Source: Bacteroidales bacterium (GTDB lineage Bacteria; Bacteroidota; Bacteroidia; Bacteroidales; UBA932). Taken from it: 64,000 nt of DNA. Under the pieces are notes generated by a model. That model did not search any database. It saw only the letters and a program-made list of their open reading frames with translations, and was not told where the DNA came from. The DNA is taken from contig JAFRQH010000025.1 in NCBI GenBank assembly GCA_017428725.1, forward strand, positions 94,869 through 158,868, read 5' to 3'. A program made the position numbers and the translations under genes. Of the stretch, positions 44,120-51,848 are shown in pieces; position 1 is the first letter of the stretch, and the number at the start of each line of letters is the position of its first letter.

Positions 44120-46250
44120 GCAGCAGGCGCAGGGAGATGCGGCCGCGGTCCAGGTCGACCGCGGTGACGGACACCCGGACCTGCTGGTGCAGTTTGACGA
44201 CCTTGGTAGGGTCGGTGCCGCGGGGGCCCATCTGCGAGACGTGCACAAGGCCGTCGTCGTGGATGCCGATGTCCACGAACGCGCCGAAGTTGGTGATGTT
44301 GGTGACGATCCCCGGTAGCTCCATCCCGACCTTGAGGTCCTCGATGGTGTGGATGTCCTCCGCGAAGGAGAACTCCGCCGCCTGCTCACGCGGGTCCAGG
44401 CCCGGCTTGGCCAATTCCTTCAGGATATCGTTGATGGTGGGGAGACCGGCGGTGTCGGTGACGAAATCCTTCGCATGGATCTTCGCGCAGAGCTCCGCGT
44501 TGCCGACGAGCTGCTTCGTGGTCACGCCCAGCGAGCGCGCCATCCGGTCCACGATGCCGTAGGACTCAGGGTGTACGGCGGAGTTGTCCAGCGGGTTCTC
44601 CGCGTCGCGGATGCGCAGGAAACCCGCGCACTGCTCGAAGGCCTTCGGGCCCAGGCGCGGGACCTTGCGCAGCTCCGCGCGGCTACGGAACGCGCCGTGC
44701 TCGCTGCGCCAGGCGACGATATTGTCCGCCAGCGCGGGGCCGATGCCGGCCACGTAGGCCAGCAGGTAGGGGGAGGCGGTGTTGAGGCCCACGCCCACGG
44801 CGTTGACGCAGCTCTCCACGGTGTTGTCGAGCTTCTCTTTGAGAAGGGCTTGGTCCACGTCGTGCTGGTACTGGCCGATGCCGAGGTTCTTGGGGTCGAT
44901 CTTGACGAGCTCGGCAAGCGGGTCCATCAGCCGCCGGCCGATGGACACGGCGCCGCGCACCGTCACGTCCTCGTCGGGGAACTCCTCCCGCGCGATTTCA
45001 GAAGCGCTGTAGATGGAGGCGCCGTCCTCGCTGACTGTCCATACTTTACATCCGTCAGGGAGCTGGATGCGGCGCATGAAGTCCTCCGTCTCGCGCGAGG
45101 CCGTGCCGTCGCCGATTGCGACGGCCTGGATGCCGTAGCGTTCCAGCATCTGCTGCACGGCCATGATGGATTTGACCTTCTCGTTCTGCGGCGGATGGGG
45201 GTAGATGATCGTGTGGTAGAGCAGATTGCCCTGCTCGTCCAGGCAGGCGATCTTGCAGCCGTTGCGGTACCCGGGGTCGATGGCCATCGTGCGCTTGGCG
45301 CCCACGGGGGCGCTCAGCAGCAGCTGGCGGAGGTTCTCGCCGAACACGCGGATGCTCTCCACGTCGGCCCGCTCCTTGGCCTCGCGCAGCACCTCACCGC
45401 TGATGGACGGCTCGAGCAGGCGCTTGAAGGAGTCCGCGACCGCCGTCTTGATCTGGTCGGCGAGCGGACCGGCCGGGTAGCCGTGTTCCTGGCAGAAGTC
45501 GTAGTAGATCTTGGCCCCGCACTTCTCGGGGTCGGCGTCGATCCCGACGTTGAGGAAGCCCTCGTTCTCCGCCCGCAGGATGGCGAGCAGGTTGTGCGAA
45601 GGGATGCGGTCCAGGGGCATCTTGAAATCGAAATAGCTCCGGTACTTGGCCGCCTCGGCGCTGTCGCGGCCGGCTTTGGTCACGCCGGCCGTGATCCGGC
45701 GCCGGCGGAAGATCCCGCGGAGGTTCTCGCGGATCACGGCCGTCTCGCTGAGGCGCTCCGCGACGATGTCGCGCGCCCCCGCGAGCGCCGCCTCCGCGTC
45801 CGCCACCTTGTCCGTGACGAACTTGCGGGCATCCTGCTCGGGGTTGCGCGTCTTGTTGTTCCACATCAGGTCCGCCAGCGGCTCCAGGCCCAGCTCCCGG
45901 GCGACCGTGGCGCGCGTGCGCCGCTTGGGCCTCCAGGGGAGGTAGAGGTCCTCCAGCTCCGTGGAGGAGACGGTCTTCTCGATCTTGGCGCGCAGCTCGT
46001 CCGTGAGCGCGCCGGCCTCGCCGATGGTGCGCAGGATGGTCTCCTTGCGTTTCTCCATCTCGGCGAAGACGTCCACCCAGTGGCGCACCTCCGCCACCTC
46101 CACGTCGTCCATCCCGCCGGTCTTTTCCTTGCGGTAGCGGCTGATGAAGGGGATGGTGTCGCCGTCCTCGAACAGGCCGGCGCAATTCTCTACCTGCCAG
46201 TCCTTCAGTCCGAGGAGGCCGGCGATATGCTGGATATAGATCTCTTTCAT
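44100..46250 (-). CDS. tex: Tex family RNA-binding transcription accessory protein
   Basis: 716 residues. Complete Tex architecture: N-terminal helix-turn-helix domain (FISRYRKEKTGG), YqgF/RNase H-like domain (KRTMAIDPGYRNGCKIACLD), helix-hairpin-helix (GIGPALADNIVAWR, VPRLGPKAFEQCAGFLRI) and C-terminal S1 domain (GMELPGIVTNITNFGAFVDIGIHDDGLVHVSQM). It binds RNA and nucleic acid in transcription-related roles. It overlaps the upstream glycosyltransferase by 4 nt on the same strand. Confidence 0.96.
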   Translation of the reverse strand: MKEIYIQHIAGLLGLKDWQVENCAGLFEDGDTIPFISRYRKEKTGGMDDVEVAEVRHWVDVFAEMEKRKETILRTIGEAGALTDELRAKIEKTVSSTELEDLYLPWRPKRRTRATVARELGLEPLADLMWNNKTRNPEQDARKFVTDKVADAEAALAGARDIVAERLSETAVIRENLRGIFRRRRITAGVTKAGRDSAEAAKYRSYFDFKMPLDRIPSHNLLAILRAENEGFLNVGIDADPEKCGAKIYYDFCQEHGYPAGPLADQIKTAVADSFKRLLEPSISGEVLREAKERADVESIRVFGENLRQLLLSAPVGAKRTMAIDPGYRNGCKIACLDEQGNLLYHTIIYPHPPQNEKVKSIMAVQQMLERYGIQAVAIGDGTASRETEDFMRRIQLPDGCKVWTVSEDGASIYSASEIAREEFPDEDVTVRGAVSIGRRLMDPLAELVKIDPKNLGIGQYQHDVDQALLKEKLDNTVESCVNAVGVGLNTASPYLLAYVAGIGPALADNIVAWRSEHGAFRSRAELRKVPRLGPKAFEQCAGFLRIRDAENPLDNSAVHPESYGIVDRMARSLGVTTKQLVGNAELCAKIHAKDFVTDTAGLPTINDILKELAKPGLDPREQAAEFSFAEDIHTIEDLKVGMELPGIVTNITNFGAFVDIGIHDDGLVHVSQMGPRGTDPTKVVKLHQQVRVSVTAVDLDRGRISLRLLPTSSSR

Positions 46251-46975
46251 TGCTGAGCGGAGTGGAGTTTGCGGAAGCGCAGGGCGAGCACGCCCCAGAA
46301 CGCCTCGCCGAAGATGCTGCCCGACATCTTGGAGGTGCCCTCCTTGCGGTTGACGAAGATCACGGGGACCTCGGCGATGCGGAAGCCCAGCTTGTGGGCG
46401 GTGTATTTGAGCTCGATCTGGAAGCCGTAGCCCTTCATACGGACGGCGTCCAGGTCCAGGGTCTCCAAGACCCTGCGGGAGTAGCAGACGAAGCCGGCCG
46501 TGCTGTCGTAGATCCGGAATCCCAGGATGGAGCGGACGTAGATGGAGGCGCAGTACGACATCAGGATGCGGCCCATCGGCCAGTTGACGACGTTGACGCC
46601 GTCGCAGTAGCGGGAGCCCACGGACATGTCGGCACCGCCCTCCGTGCAGGCCGCCAGCAGGCGGGGGAGGTCGGCGGGGTCGTGGGAGAAATCGGCATCC
46701 ATCTCGAAGACATAGTCATAGTCGCGCTCCAGCGCCCACTTGAATCCCGTCACGTAGGCCGTCCCGAGCCCCAGCTTGCCGCTGCGCTCCACCAGGAACA
46801 GGCGGTCCGGGTGCGCGGCTTGCAGCGCCTTGACGGCGGCGGCCGTCCCGTCGGGGGAGCCGTCGTCGATCACGAGGATGTGGTATCCGCCCGGGATGGC
46901 GAAGACCGCGGCGATGATCTTGGCTATGTTCTCGATCTCGTTGTAGGTCGGGATGATGACGAGTTTCTTTTCCAT
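46247..46975 (-). CDS. Family 2 glycosyltransferase, polyprenol monophosphomannose synthase type
   Basis: 242 residues from MEKKLVIIPTYNE. The upstream ATG at 46984 falls inside the -7 box, so it is not the start. DPM1-like signatures: IPTYNEIENIAKII, VIDDGSPDGTAAAV, DYVFEMDADFSHDPADLP with the DAD metal motif, VGSRYCDG and FVNRKEGTSKMS. It has no C-terminal membrane domain beyond one hydrophobic stretch. It probably transfers mannose or glucose to polyprenyl phosphate at the cytoplasmic face. Translationally coupled to tex. Confidence 0.92.
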   Translation of the reverse strand: MEKKLVIIPTYNEIENIAKIIAAVFAIPGGYHILVIDDGSPDGTAAAVKALQAAHPDRLFLVERSGKLGLGTAYVTGFKWALERDYDYVFEMDADFSHDPADLPRLLAACTEGGADMSVGSRYCDGVNVVNWPMGRILMSYCASIYVRSILGFRIYDSTAGFVCYSRRVLETLDLDAVRMKGYGFQIELKYTAHKLGFRIAEVPVIFVNRKEGTSKMSGSIFGEAFWGVLALRFRKLHSAQQ

Positions 46976-46981
46976 ATCACA

Positions 46982-46989
46982 CAAAGATA
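46982..46989 (-). promoter_or_regulatory. -7 box TATCTTTG for the glycosyltransferase-tex operon
   Basis: The minus strand reads TATCTTTG, ending 6 nt before the start codon; leaderless transcript predicted. Confidence 0.7.
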
Positions 46990-47001
46990 GTTATTTATTC
47001 T

Positions 47002-47009
47002 TAACTTTG
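47002..47009 (+). promoter_or_regulatory. -7 box TAACTTTG for the PL9 gene
   Basis: TAACTTTG on the plus strand 26 nt before the ATG at 47036; divergent from the neighbouring box. Confidence 0.65.
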
Positions 47010-47035
47010 TCTCAGCACAAAACCGATTTGCCCTC

Positions 47036-48358
47036 ATGAAGAAAAACCTGCTCCTGCTGCTCGCCTGCCTGGCCTGCCTGCCGCTGACCGCCAAGGTCAT
47101 CTATGTCGCTCCGAACGGCCGGGACGCCAACCCCGGCACCCTCCGGGCCCCGATGGCCACGCTCCCCGCCGCTTATCAGAAGATGAATTCCGGAGACACG
47201 CTCTGTTTTCGGGCCGGGACCTATTATATCACTGATGCACAGGTGATGAAACAGGAGAGTTTGTATGCCTATGTCTTCGCCCTGGAGAAGGGCGGGACGG
47301 CTGCGCATCGCACTTGCATCATGGGGTATCCGGGAGAGCGTCCCGTCTTCGACTTCTCCGCGCTGCAGCTTGACGGACAGCACCGTTTCGCCGCATTCTA
47401 CCTGGGTGCCGACTACCTGCATCTCAAGAATTTCGAAATCGTCGGCCTGCCCGTGCGCATCAAGGGGCATACGCAGTCCGAGTGCGTCTCGGCCCGCAAG
47501 GGCTCGCACTGCATCGTGGAGAACCTCTCGATGCACGACAACATGGCCATCGGCTTCTACCAGACTGCCGGCTCGTACAACCTGGTGCTCAACTGCGACG
47601 CCTACAACAATTACGACAACTACTCGGAGGGGGCCTACGGCGGCAATGTGGACGGCTTCGGTTTTCACATGGCCTACCCTTGGGAAGTCGGCAACGTGAT
47701 CCGCGGCTGCCGCGCCTGGCGCAATTCCGACGACGGCTACGACCTCATCCACTGCGCCGCGCCGGTGGAGATCGACCATTGCTGGGCCTTCTACAACGGT
47801 TTCCAGCCCACGCCCGACCCGTATGACAACGAGACCTTCGAGAAGGCCGGCGACGGCAACGGCTTCAAAAGCGGGGGCTGGGCCCTGGGCGCGGGACCTA
47901 CGCGCTGCCCGCCCATCTGTCCCAGCCACTTCATCCACCACTGCGTGGCCTACCGCAACAAGGTCAACGGTTTCGATTCCAACTACCACCTGGCCGGCAA
48001 CCGCTGGGAGAACAACAGCGCCGCGATGAATCCGCGGGACTTCAACATGGTCAACCGCCGCGGTCCGGGTGCCGGAGAGAACCAGCGGGTTCCGGGCTAC
48101 GACCACATCCTGACGGCCAACCTGTCCTGGCATACGGGCGGGGAGGACCTCGCTCTGTGTGACGAGACGAAGTGCACCCTGCGGGACAACGAGTTCGGCA
48201 CCATCTCCGTGGAGGAGGGGGCCGCGATGTTCGTGTCCACGGACCCGCGCGACCTCTACCTGCCGCGCGACGCGGAGGGCAATCTCCCGCAGATGCCTTT
48301 CCTGCGCGCCAAACCCGGCACGCGCCTGCAGGAGAACCAAATCGGCTGGGCCTGGTAG
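47036..48358 (+). CDS. Polysaccharide lyase family 9 (pectate lyase-like), secreted
   Basis: 440 residues, signal MKKNLLLLLACLACLPLTA. The right-handed parallel beta-helix begins with the VIYVAPNGRDANPGTL strand common to PL9/PL1-like lyases. NVDGFGFHMAYPWEVGN, GCRAWRNSDDGYDLI and AGDGNGFKSGG hold the acidic calcium ligands and the lysine expected of PL9. It cleaves de-esterified polygalacturonate or related backbones. It fits with the PL10-CE8 gene 4 kb downstream and GH127 upstream. Confidence 0.87.
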   Translation: MKKNLLLLLACLACLPLTAKVIYVAPNGRDANPGTLRAPMATLPAAYQKMNSGDTLCFRAGTYYITDAQVMKQESLYAYVFALEKGGTAAHRTCIMGYPGERPVFDFSALQLDGQHRFAAFYLGADYLHLKNFEIVGLPVRIKGHTQSECVSARKGSHCIVENLSMHDNMAIGFYQTAGSYNLVLNCDAYNNYDNYSEGAYGGNVDGFGFHMAYPWEVGNVIRGCRAWRNSDDGYDLIHCAAPVEIDHCWAFYNGFQPTPDPYDNETFEKAGDGNGFKSGGWALGAGPTRCPPICPSHFIHHCVAYRNKVNGFDSNYHLAGNRWENNSAAMNPRDFNMVNRRGPGAGENQRVPGYDHILTANLSWHTGGEDLALCDETKCTLRDNEFGTISVEEGAAMFVSTDPRDLYLPRDAEGNLPQMPFLRAKPGTRLQENQIGWAW

Positions 48359-48424
48359 CGCCCCGGCGCGTGAAAGACTTTCACAAAAACAATTGCAGGA
48401 TAGTATTTTTTCAAAAAATCTTTC

Positions 48425-48432
48425 TATATTTG
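48425..48432 (+). promoter_or_regulatory. -7 box TATATTTG for tRNA-Ser
   Basis: TATATTTG ends 11 nt before the first base of the tRNA. Confidence 0.7.
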
Positions 48433-48443
48433 CAGTCCCGTTT

Positions 48444-48531
48444 GGAGAGATGCTCGAGTGGCTGAAGAGGCACGTCTGGAAAGCGTGTGACCGTCAAAAA
48501 CGGTTCCAGGGTTCGAATCCCTGTCTCTCCG
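48444..48531 (+). tRNA. tRNA-Ser (anticodon GGA)
   Basis: 88 nt with the long variable arm of class II tRNAs. Acceptor GGAGAGA/TCTCTCC, anticodon loop CTGGAAA giving GGA, T-loop GGTTCGAATCC. No encoded CCA. Confidence 0.96.
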
Positions 48532-48535
48532 CAGC

Positions 48536-48560
48536 AAGCGCCGCACAATGTGCGGCGCTT
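48536..48560 (+). terminator. tRNA-Ser terminator
   Basis: AAGCGCCGCAC (48536-48546) and GTGCGGCGCTT (48550-48560) form an 11-bp stem with a 3-nt loop, 5 nt after the tRNA. Confidence 0.8.
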
Positions 48561-48594
48561 TGTCGTTTCCATAGGACGGAATCCGAATATTTTG

Positions 48595-48602
48595 TAAATT
48601 TG
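48595..48602 (+). promoter_or_regulatory. -7 box TAAATTTG, 5 nt before the next start codon
   Basis: TAAATTTG on the plus strand; the ATG follows at 48608. Confidence 0.65.
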
Positions 48603-48607
48603 GACCG

Positions 48608-49255
48608 ATGGATCCGCGATTCGACACACGTTTCTTCGAGCAGTATGCTCAGATCTCGCTCTCGGCCCTGCTGGGGAGCGAATACGACTGCCTGGTCAAC
48701 CGGGACCGCCCGGACCTGCAGAGCGCGGGCAGCTGCGGACTTGGCATCGAGGTCACGCGCGCGATGGAGCAGAGCAAGCACGCGCACCTGCAGATGCTGC
48801 AGGACGTCGCGGGCCTGTCGGATGCGCCGCGCGACGAGGACCTGTCGCGGATCCTGGAGACGGGCTATGCCTACGGCCTGGGCGCCGGGCGGTACGTCGG
48901 CGTGAAGGAGCTGGCCTACTGGAACCTGGCCCTCCCGATGCGCCGCATCCTGGAGAGCAAGGTCTCCAAGGTCAGCGGCGGTTTCTACGGGAAGTTCGAC
49001 AGGATGGGCCTGTTCGTGTTCAGCCGCGAGAATCTCAACGTGCCGGAAGCCCTGAGCGCCATGCGCTACACGCTGCTCCTCCAGGTCGGACTGGACACGC
49101 GCTATGACCGGCTGTATCTTGCGGACGTGGACGACCTCTTCGTGTGCAATCTCGAGGACGGTCTCAAGGAGAATGCGCGCCTGGTCCGCCACCCGATCAC
49201 CCAGGAGCAGCGGAAAGCTTTCTTCGACGAGGCCATCCGCCGCCAGCAGCCTTGA
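48608..49255 (+). CDS. Hypothetical protein, possible nuclease-like fold
   Basis: 215 residues, no signal peptide or membrane segment. I do not recognise a named family. The N-terminal part has the spacing E-x-D ... RPDLQ ... GLGIEVTRAME, which recalls PD-(D/E)xK nuclease-like domains (PDxx followed by a (I/V)E-x-T/K strand), but the lysine is absent, so this is a weak hint only. The C-terminus has RYDRLYLADVDDLFVCN. It is monocistronic between tRNA-Ser and the carbonic anhydrase, with its own promoter box and a probable leaderless start. Confidence 0.75.
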   Translation: MDPRFDTRFFEQYAQISLSALLGSEYDCLVNRDRPDLQSAGSCGLGIEVTRAMEQSKHAHLQMLQDVAGLSDAPRDEDLSRILETGYAYGLGAGRYVGVKELAYWNLALPMRRILESKVSKVSGGFYGKFDRMGLFVFSRENLNVPEALSAMRYTLLLQVGLDTRYDRLYLADVDDLFVCNLEDGLKENARLVRHPITQEQRKAFFDEAIRRQQP

Positions 49256-49307
49256 GCCTTCGCGCGGTGGCGCTGCTGATGCGCGTGCAGATTCGGCGAT
49301 TATTTCG

Positions 49308-49315
49308 TAAATTTG
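49308..49315 (+). promoter_or_regulatory. -7 box TAAATTTG for the carbonic anhydrase gene
   Basis: TAAATTTG 32 nt before the ATG at 49348. Confidence 0.6.
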
Positions 49316-49347
49316 GGTCTTGAAACCCGTCAAACCGAAAACTGCAT

Positions 49348-49896
49348 ATGGACAACATCGACAAAGTCCTCGCGTACAACCGCGAATTCGTGGCCTCGAA
49401 GGGCTACGAGGCCCATCTGACCGACAAGTTCCCCGACAAGAAGTTGGCAGTGCTCAGCTGTATGGACACGCGCCTGTCCGTGCTGTTGCAGGAGGCCCTG
49501 GGCCTGCGCAACGGCGACGCGAAGGTGATCAAGAACGCCGGGGCGCTGGTCCCGTCGCCCTGGGATTCCGCGATGCGCAGCCTGATTGTGGCCGTGTATG
49601 AGCTGGGCGTAGAGGAGATCATGGTGGTGGCGCACACCGGATGCGGTGCCTGCCATATGGGTTTCGACCATTTCCGGGACGAGATGCTCCGCCGGGGCGT
49701 CCCTGCGGCTGCCCTGCAGCGCACGGACGTGAACCTGGATGCCTGGCTGGAGGGCTTCCACGACACGGAGAAGTCCGTACGCGACACGGTGGCCGCCATC
49801 GCCGGCCATCCGCTGATGCCCGCCGACGTGAGCGTGCGCGGCTTCATCATCGATTCCGCCACCGGAGAACTGACCGAGGTGAAACAGTTGTTCTAG
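49348..49896 (+). CDS. Beta-class carbonic anhydrase
   Basis: 182 residues. Zinc ligands Cys38 (LSCMDTRL), His96 and Cys99 (VAHTGCGACHMGF) with the Asp40/Arg42 dyad are all present. IKNAGALVPSPWDSAMRSL matches the substrate-pocket helix of the family. It interconverts CO2 and bicarbonate in the cytoplasm. The TlpA-like gene starts 10 nt after its stop, so they are likely co-transcribed. Confidence 0.94.
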   Translation: MDNIDKVLAYNREFVASKGYEAHLTDKFPDKKLAVLSCMDTRLSVLLQEALGLRNGDAKVIKNAGALVPSPWDSAMRSLIVAVYELGVEEIMVVAHTGCGACHMGFDHFRDEMLRRGVPAAALQRTDVNLDAWLEGFHDTEKSVRDTVAAIAGHPLMPADVSVRGFIIDSATGELTEVKQLF

Positions 49897-49906
49897 TAAT
49901 GCCGAT

Positions 49907-50485
49907 ATGAGAAAGTTATTGCTCTTTGCCGTGCTGCTGGTGCTCGTGGCCGGCTGCCGCACCCGCAGCACCGAGCCCGACCTGGATGCGCAGTATGCCG
50001 CCACGCTGATCGCGCAGGGGGAGACGGTGCCGGATTTCACCCTCAATGACCTGGACGGCCGCCCGGTGCGCCTGTCCGACTTCCGCGGCCGGACGGTGGT
50101 GCTGGTGTTCTGGGCCTCCTGGTGCCCGGACTGCCGGGCGGAGATTCCCGAACTCAAGGAGATGCAGGCCGCGGCCGACCCTGACAAGCTGGCCTTCGTG
50201 TCGGTGTCGTTCGACCGTTCGCTCGACACGCTCAAGGCCTTCGTGGCGGAGCAGGGGCTGGGCGGCGTGCAGTTGTTCGATCCTGCAGGCAAGAAGGATT
50301 CCGCCGTGGGGGAGACCTTCGGCGTCAAATGGATCCCGTCTCTGTACGTGATCAGCCCGAAGGGGGAGGTGGTCCTGGGGACGGTGCTGGCCGGCAAGGT
50401 GGCCGCCGTGCTCAAGGGCAAGAGCCCGGCGGGCGTGAAGTTCAATCTCGGCCAGTTGTGCACGGACGAGTACTGCGCCCAGTAG
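49907..50485 (+). CDS. TlpA/ResA-like thioredoxin lipoprotein
   Basis: 192 residues, lipobox Cys17 (LVLVAGC). Thioredoxin fold with Cys73-Pro-Asp-Cys76 in FWASWCPDCRAEIPELKEM, and the ResA-like leading strand VPDFTLNDLDGRPVRLSDF. The cis-Pro segment is GVKWIPSLYVISPKG. Probable periplasmic thiol-disulfide oxidoreductase. Its last 44 bp overlap the 3' end of the convergent reverse transcriptase gene. Confidence 0.92.
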   Translation: MRKLLLFAVLLVLVAGCRTRSTEPDLDAQYAATLIAQGETVPDFTLNDLDGRPVRLSDFRGRTVVLVFWASWCPDCRAEIPELKEMQAAADPDKLAFVSVSFDRSLDTLKAFVAEQGLGGVQLFDPAGKKDSAVGETFGVKWIPSLYVISPKGEVVLGTVLAGKVAAVLKGKSPAGVKFNLGQLCTDEYCAQ

Positions 50486-51695
50486 CCTGCCGCTCCTCTC
50501 TGTAAGCATAGAATTCGTGGACCAGGCTCCGGTAGCCCAGCTCTTTGAGCTGCGCGTACCGGACCCGGTAGTTGGCCTTGTTGTGCCGGCCCGTGGCGAG
50601 GTAACGGAGATTCTGCTGCAGGTAGCGGTCGATCTCCCGGAGCCCGTCCGTGCGGTTGATCAGCGGGAAAAACCAGCGTGACCAGTTGAGCGCCTCGGGA
50701 TCCTCATCCTCGAAGAACTTGCGGTTGAAATAGCGGATCAGCGCTTTCATTGCCGGCCCGGCATCCACGCCGTGGCGGATGCGCCAGCGCAGCAGCGAGC
50801 GCGCCTGGCGCCGGATCCGGTCCTTCATCTTGCGCCGGGTGGCGTCGGCGATGTCGATCTGGTCTCCCAGGCACTTGAATCCCAGGAAGTCGAAGGGCTC
50901 CCCGGGTGCGTAGACCCGCACCTTGTCGGGATTGACCGTCAGCCGGTATTTCTCCAGGAAACCCGCCAGCGTGGCGATGTGCTCCTCGAGCGCCCCGCGG
51001 TCCGGGGCGAAGAGGAGGATGTCGTCGGAGTAGCGGGCGTAGACGACCCCTGCGTCGGCGAAATGGCGGTCCACCTCCGCCAGGTAGATGTCTGCCAGGA
51101 AGGGGGAGGTGGGCGTGCCCGCCATCACCCCGCGCGGGCCGCGCACGAGGGCGCCGTCCGGCGTCCGGGCGCGGTCGTCGGCGAGCAGGGCCTCGAAGAA
51201 ACGGTACAGCGGCGGATCGTCCGCCAGCACTTCGCGGAGGATGGGCAGCAGCAGGGGGATGGAGATGGAGTTGAAGTAGTCGTGGATGTCGAGCTTGTAG
51301 GCCCACATCGGGCGGCCGGCCACGGCGGCGACCACGCGCCGGACGGCGTCGTGGGCCGTCAGGCCGCGCCGGAAGGAGTAGCATCCGGGAGGGAGCTGGG
51401 CATCATAGCGGTAGAGCATCCAGGCGATGATCTTGAGGACCGCCATCTCGTCGGGCGGGAGACTGTAGACCACGCGCTTGCGGCCCGCGCCCGTCTTGTT
51501 GACCAGGTGGCGGGTGGGGAGGGACGGCGGCTCGCCGCGCGCATACCGTTCTGCTACAGGTAGATAAGATCCGTCAGCAACGAAGTCGTCGGCCTGCTCG
51601 AAGCCGTGCCAGTTGAAACGGCCTTTGCGCAGGCGGTACGCCAGGAACTCCTCCCAGGCTTCGGGCCGGCAGATCTGCTCGAGGATGCTCTCCAT
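50442..51695 (-). CDS. Stand-alone reverse transcriptase of the unknown-group/DRT-like type
   Basis: 417 residues; the start at 51695 (MESILEQICRPEAWEEF) follows a structured region by 9 nt. RT blocks: KRVVYSLPPDEMAVLKII (RT1-2), Asp136 in YKLDIHDYFNSI (RT3), RGVMAGTPTSPFLADIYL (RT4), catalytic Tyr222-Ser-Asp-Asp225 in YARYSDDILLF (RT5), LTVNPDKVRVY (RT6), FDFLGFK (RT7). The tail ends LKELGYRSLVHEFYAY. There is no maturase or endonuclease domain, and neither the NAxxH nor the VTG signature of retron RTs, so it is not a group II intron or ordinary retron. DRT and other unknown-group RTs are often antiphage; that role is inference. Confidence 0.88.
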   Translation of the reverse strand: MESILEQICRPEAWEEFLAYRLRKGRFNWHGFEQADDFVADGSYLPVAERYARGEPPSLPTRHLVNKTGAGRKRVVYSLPPDEMAVLKIIAWMLYRYDAQLPPGCYSFRRGLTAHDAVRRVVAAVAGRPMWAYKLDIHDYFNSISIPLLLPILREVLADDPPLYRFFEALLADDRARTPDGALVRGPRGVMAGTPTSPFLADIYLAEVDRHFADAGVVYARYSDDILLFAPDRGALEEHIATLAGFLEKYRLTVNPDKVRVYAPGEPFDFLGFKCLGDQIDIADATRRKMKDRIRRQARSLLRWRIRHGVDAGPAMKALIRYFNRKFFEDEDPEALNWSRWFFPLINRTDGLREIDRYLQQNLRYLATGRHNKANYRVRYAQLKELGYRSLVHEFYAYREERQATGRSTRPCTTGRD

Positions 51696-51704
51696 CAGGA
51701 AAAA

Positions 51705-51841
51705 AGAGAGAAGGGGAAGGCGTTTGAATCCGCAAAATTGCGGTTCACGGGACGTTACGCGGCCCGGCTGCCTGCAAAGCCGTCGCTGGGGGCCGCGCTG
51801 CATCCGCAGCAGGCGCAATCAGATTGCATCCCCTTCTCTCT
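51705..51841 (-). ncRNA. Structured RNA element directly upstream of the reverse transcriptase
   Basis: A perfect 13-bp stem closes the element: TCCCCTTCTCTCT (51829-51841) with AGAGAGAAGGGGA (51705-51717), followed on the minus strand by a run of five T. Inside are four hairpins: GCAAT-CAG-ATTGC (51815-51827), GCTGC-ATCC-GCAGC (51797-51810), CGCGGCCC/GGGCCGCG (51758-51765/51790-51797), and GAA-T-CCGCAA/TTGCGG-TTC (51726-51746). The element fills the gap between the hypothetical gene and the RT. It could be a partner ncRNA or an elaborate attenuator. Confidence 0.6.
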
Positions 51842-51848
51842 GCGGGGG

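Noticed and set aside
46975..46984. Glycosyltransferase start at the ATG 46984.
   Set aside because: That ATG overlaps the TATCTTTG promoter box; the family begins at MEKKLVIIPTYNE three codons later.
50442..51841. Retron.
   Set aside because: An RNA precedes the RT, but the RT lacks the retron NAxxH and VTG motifs and no msr/msd branching-G context (AGC after the a1 stem) was recognised.
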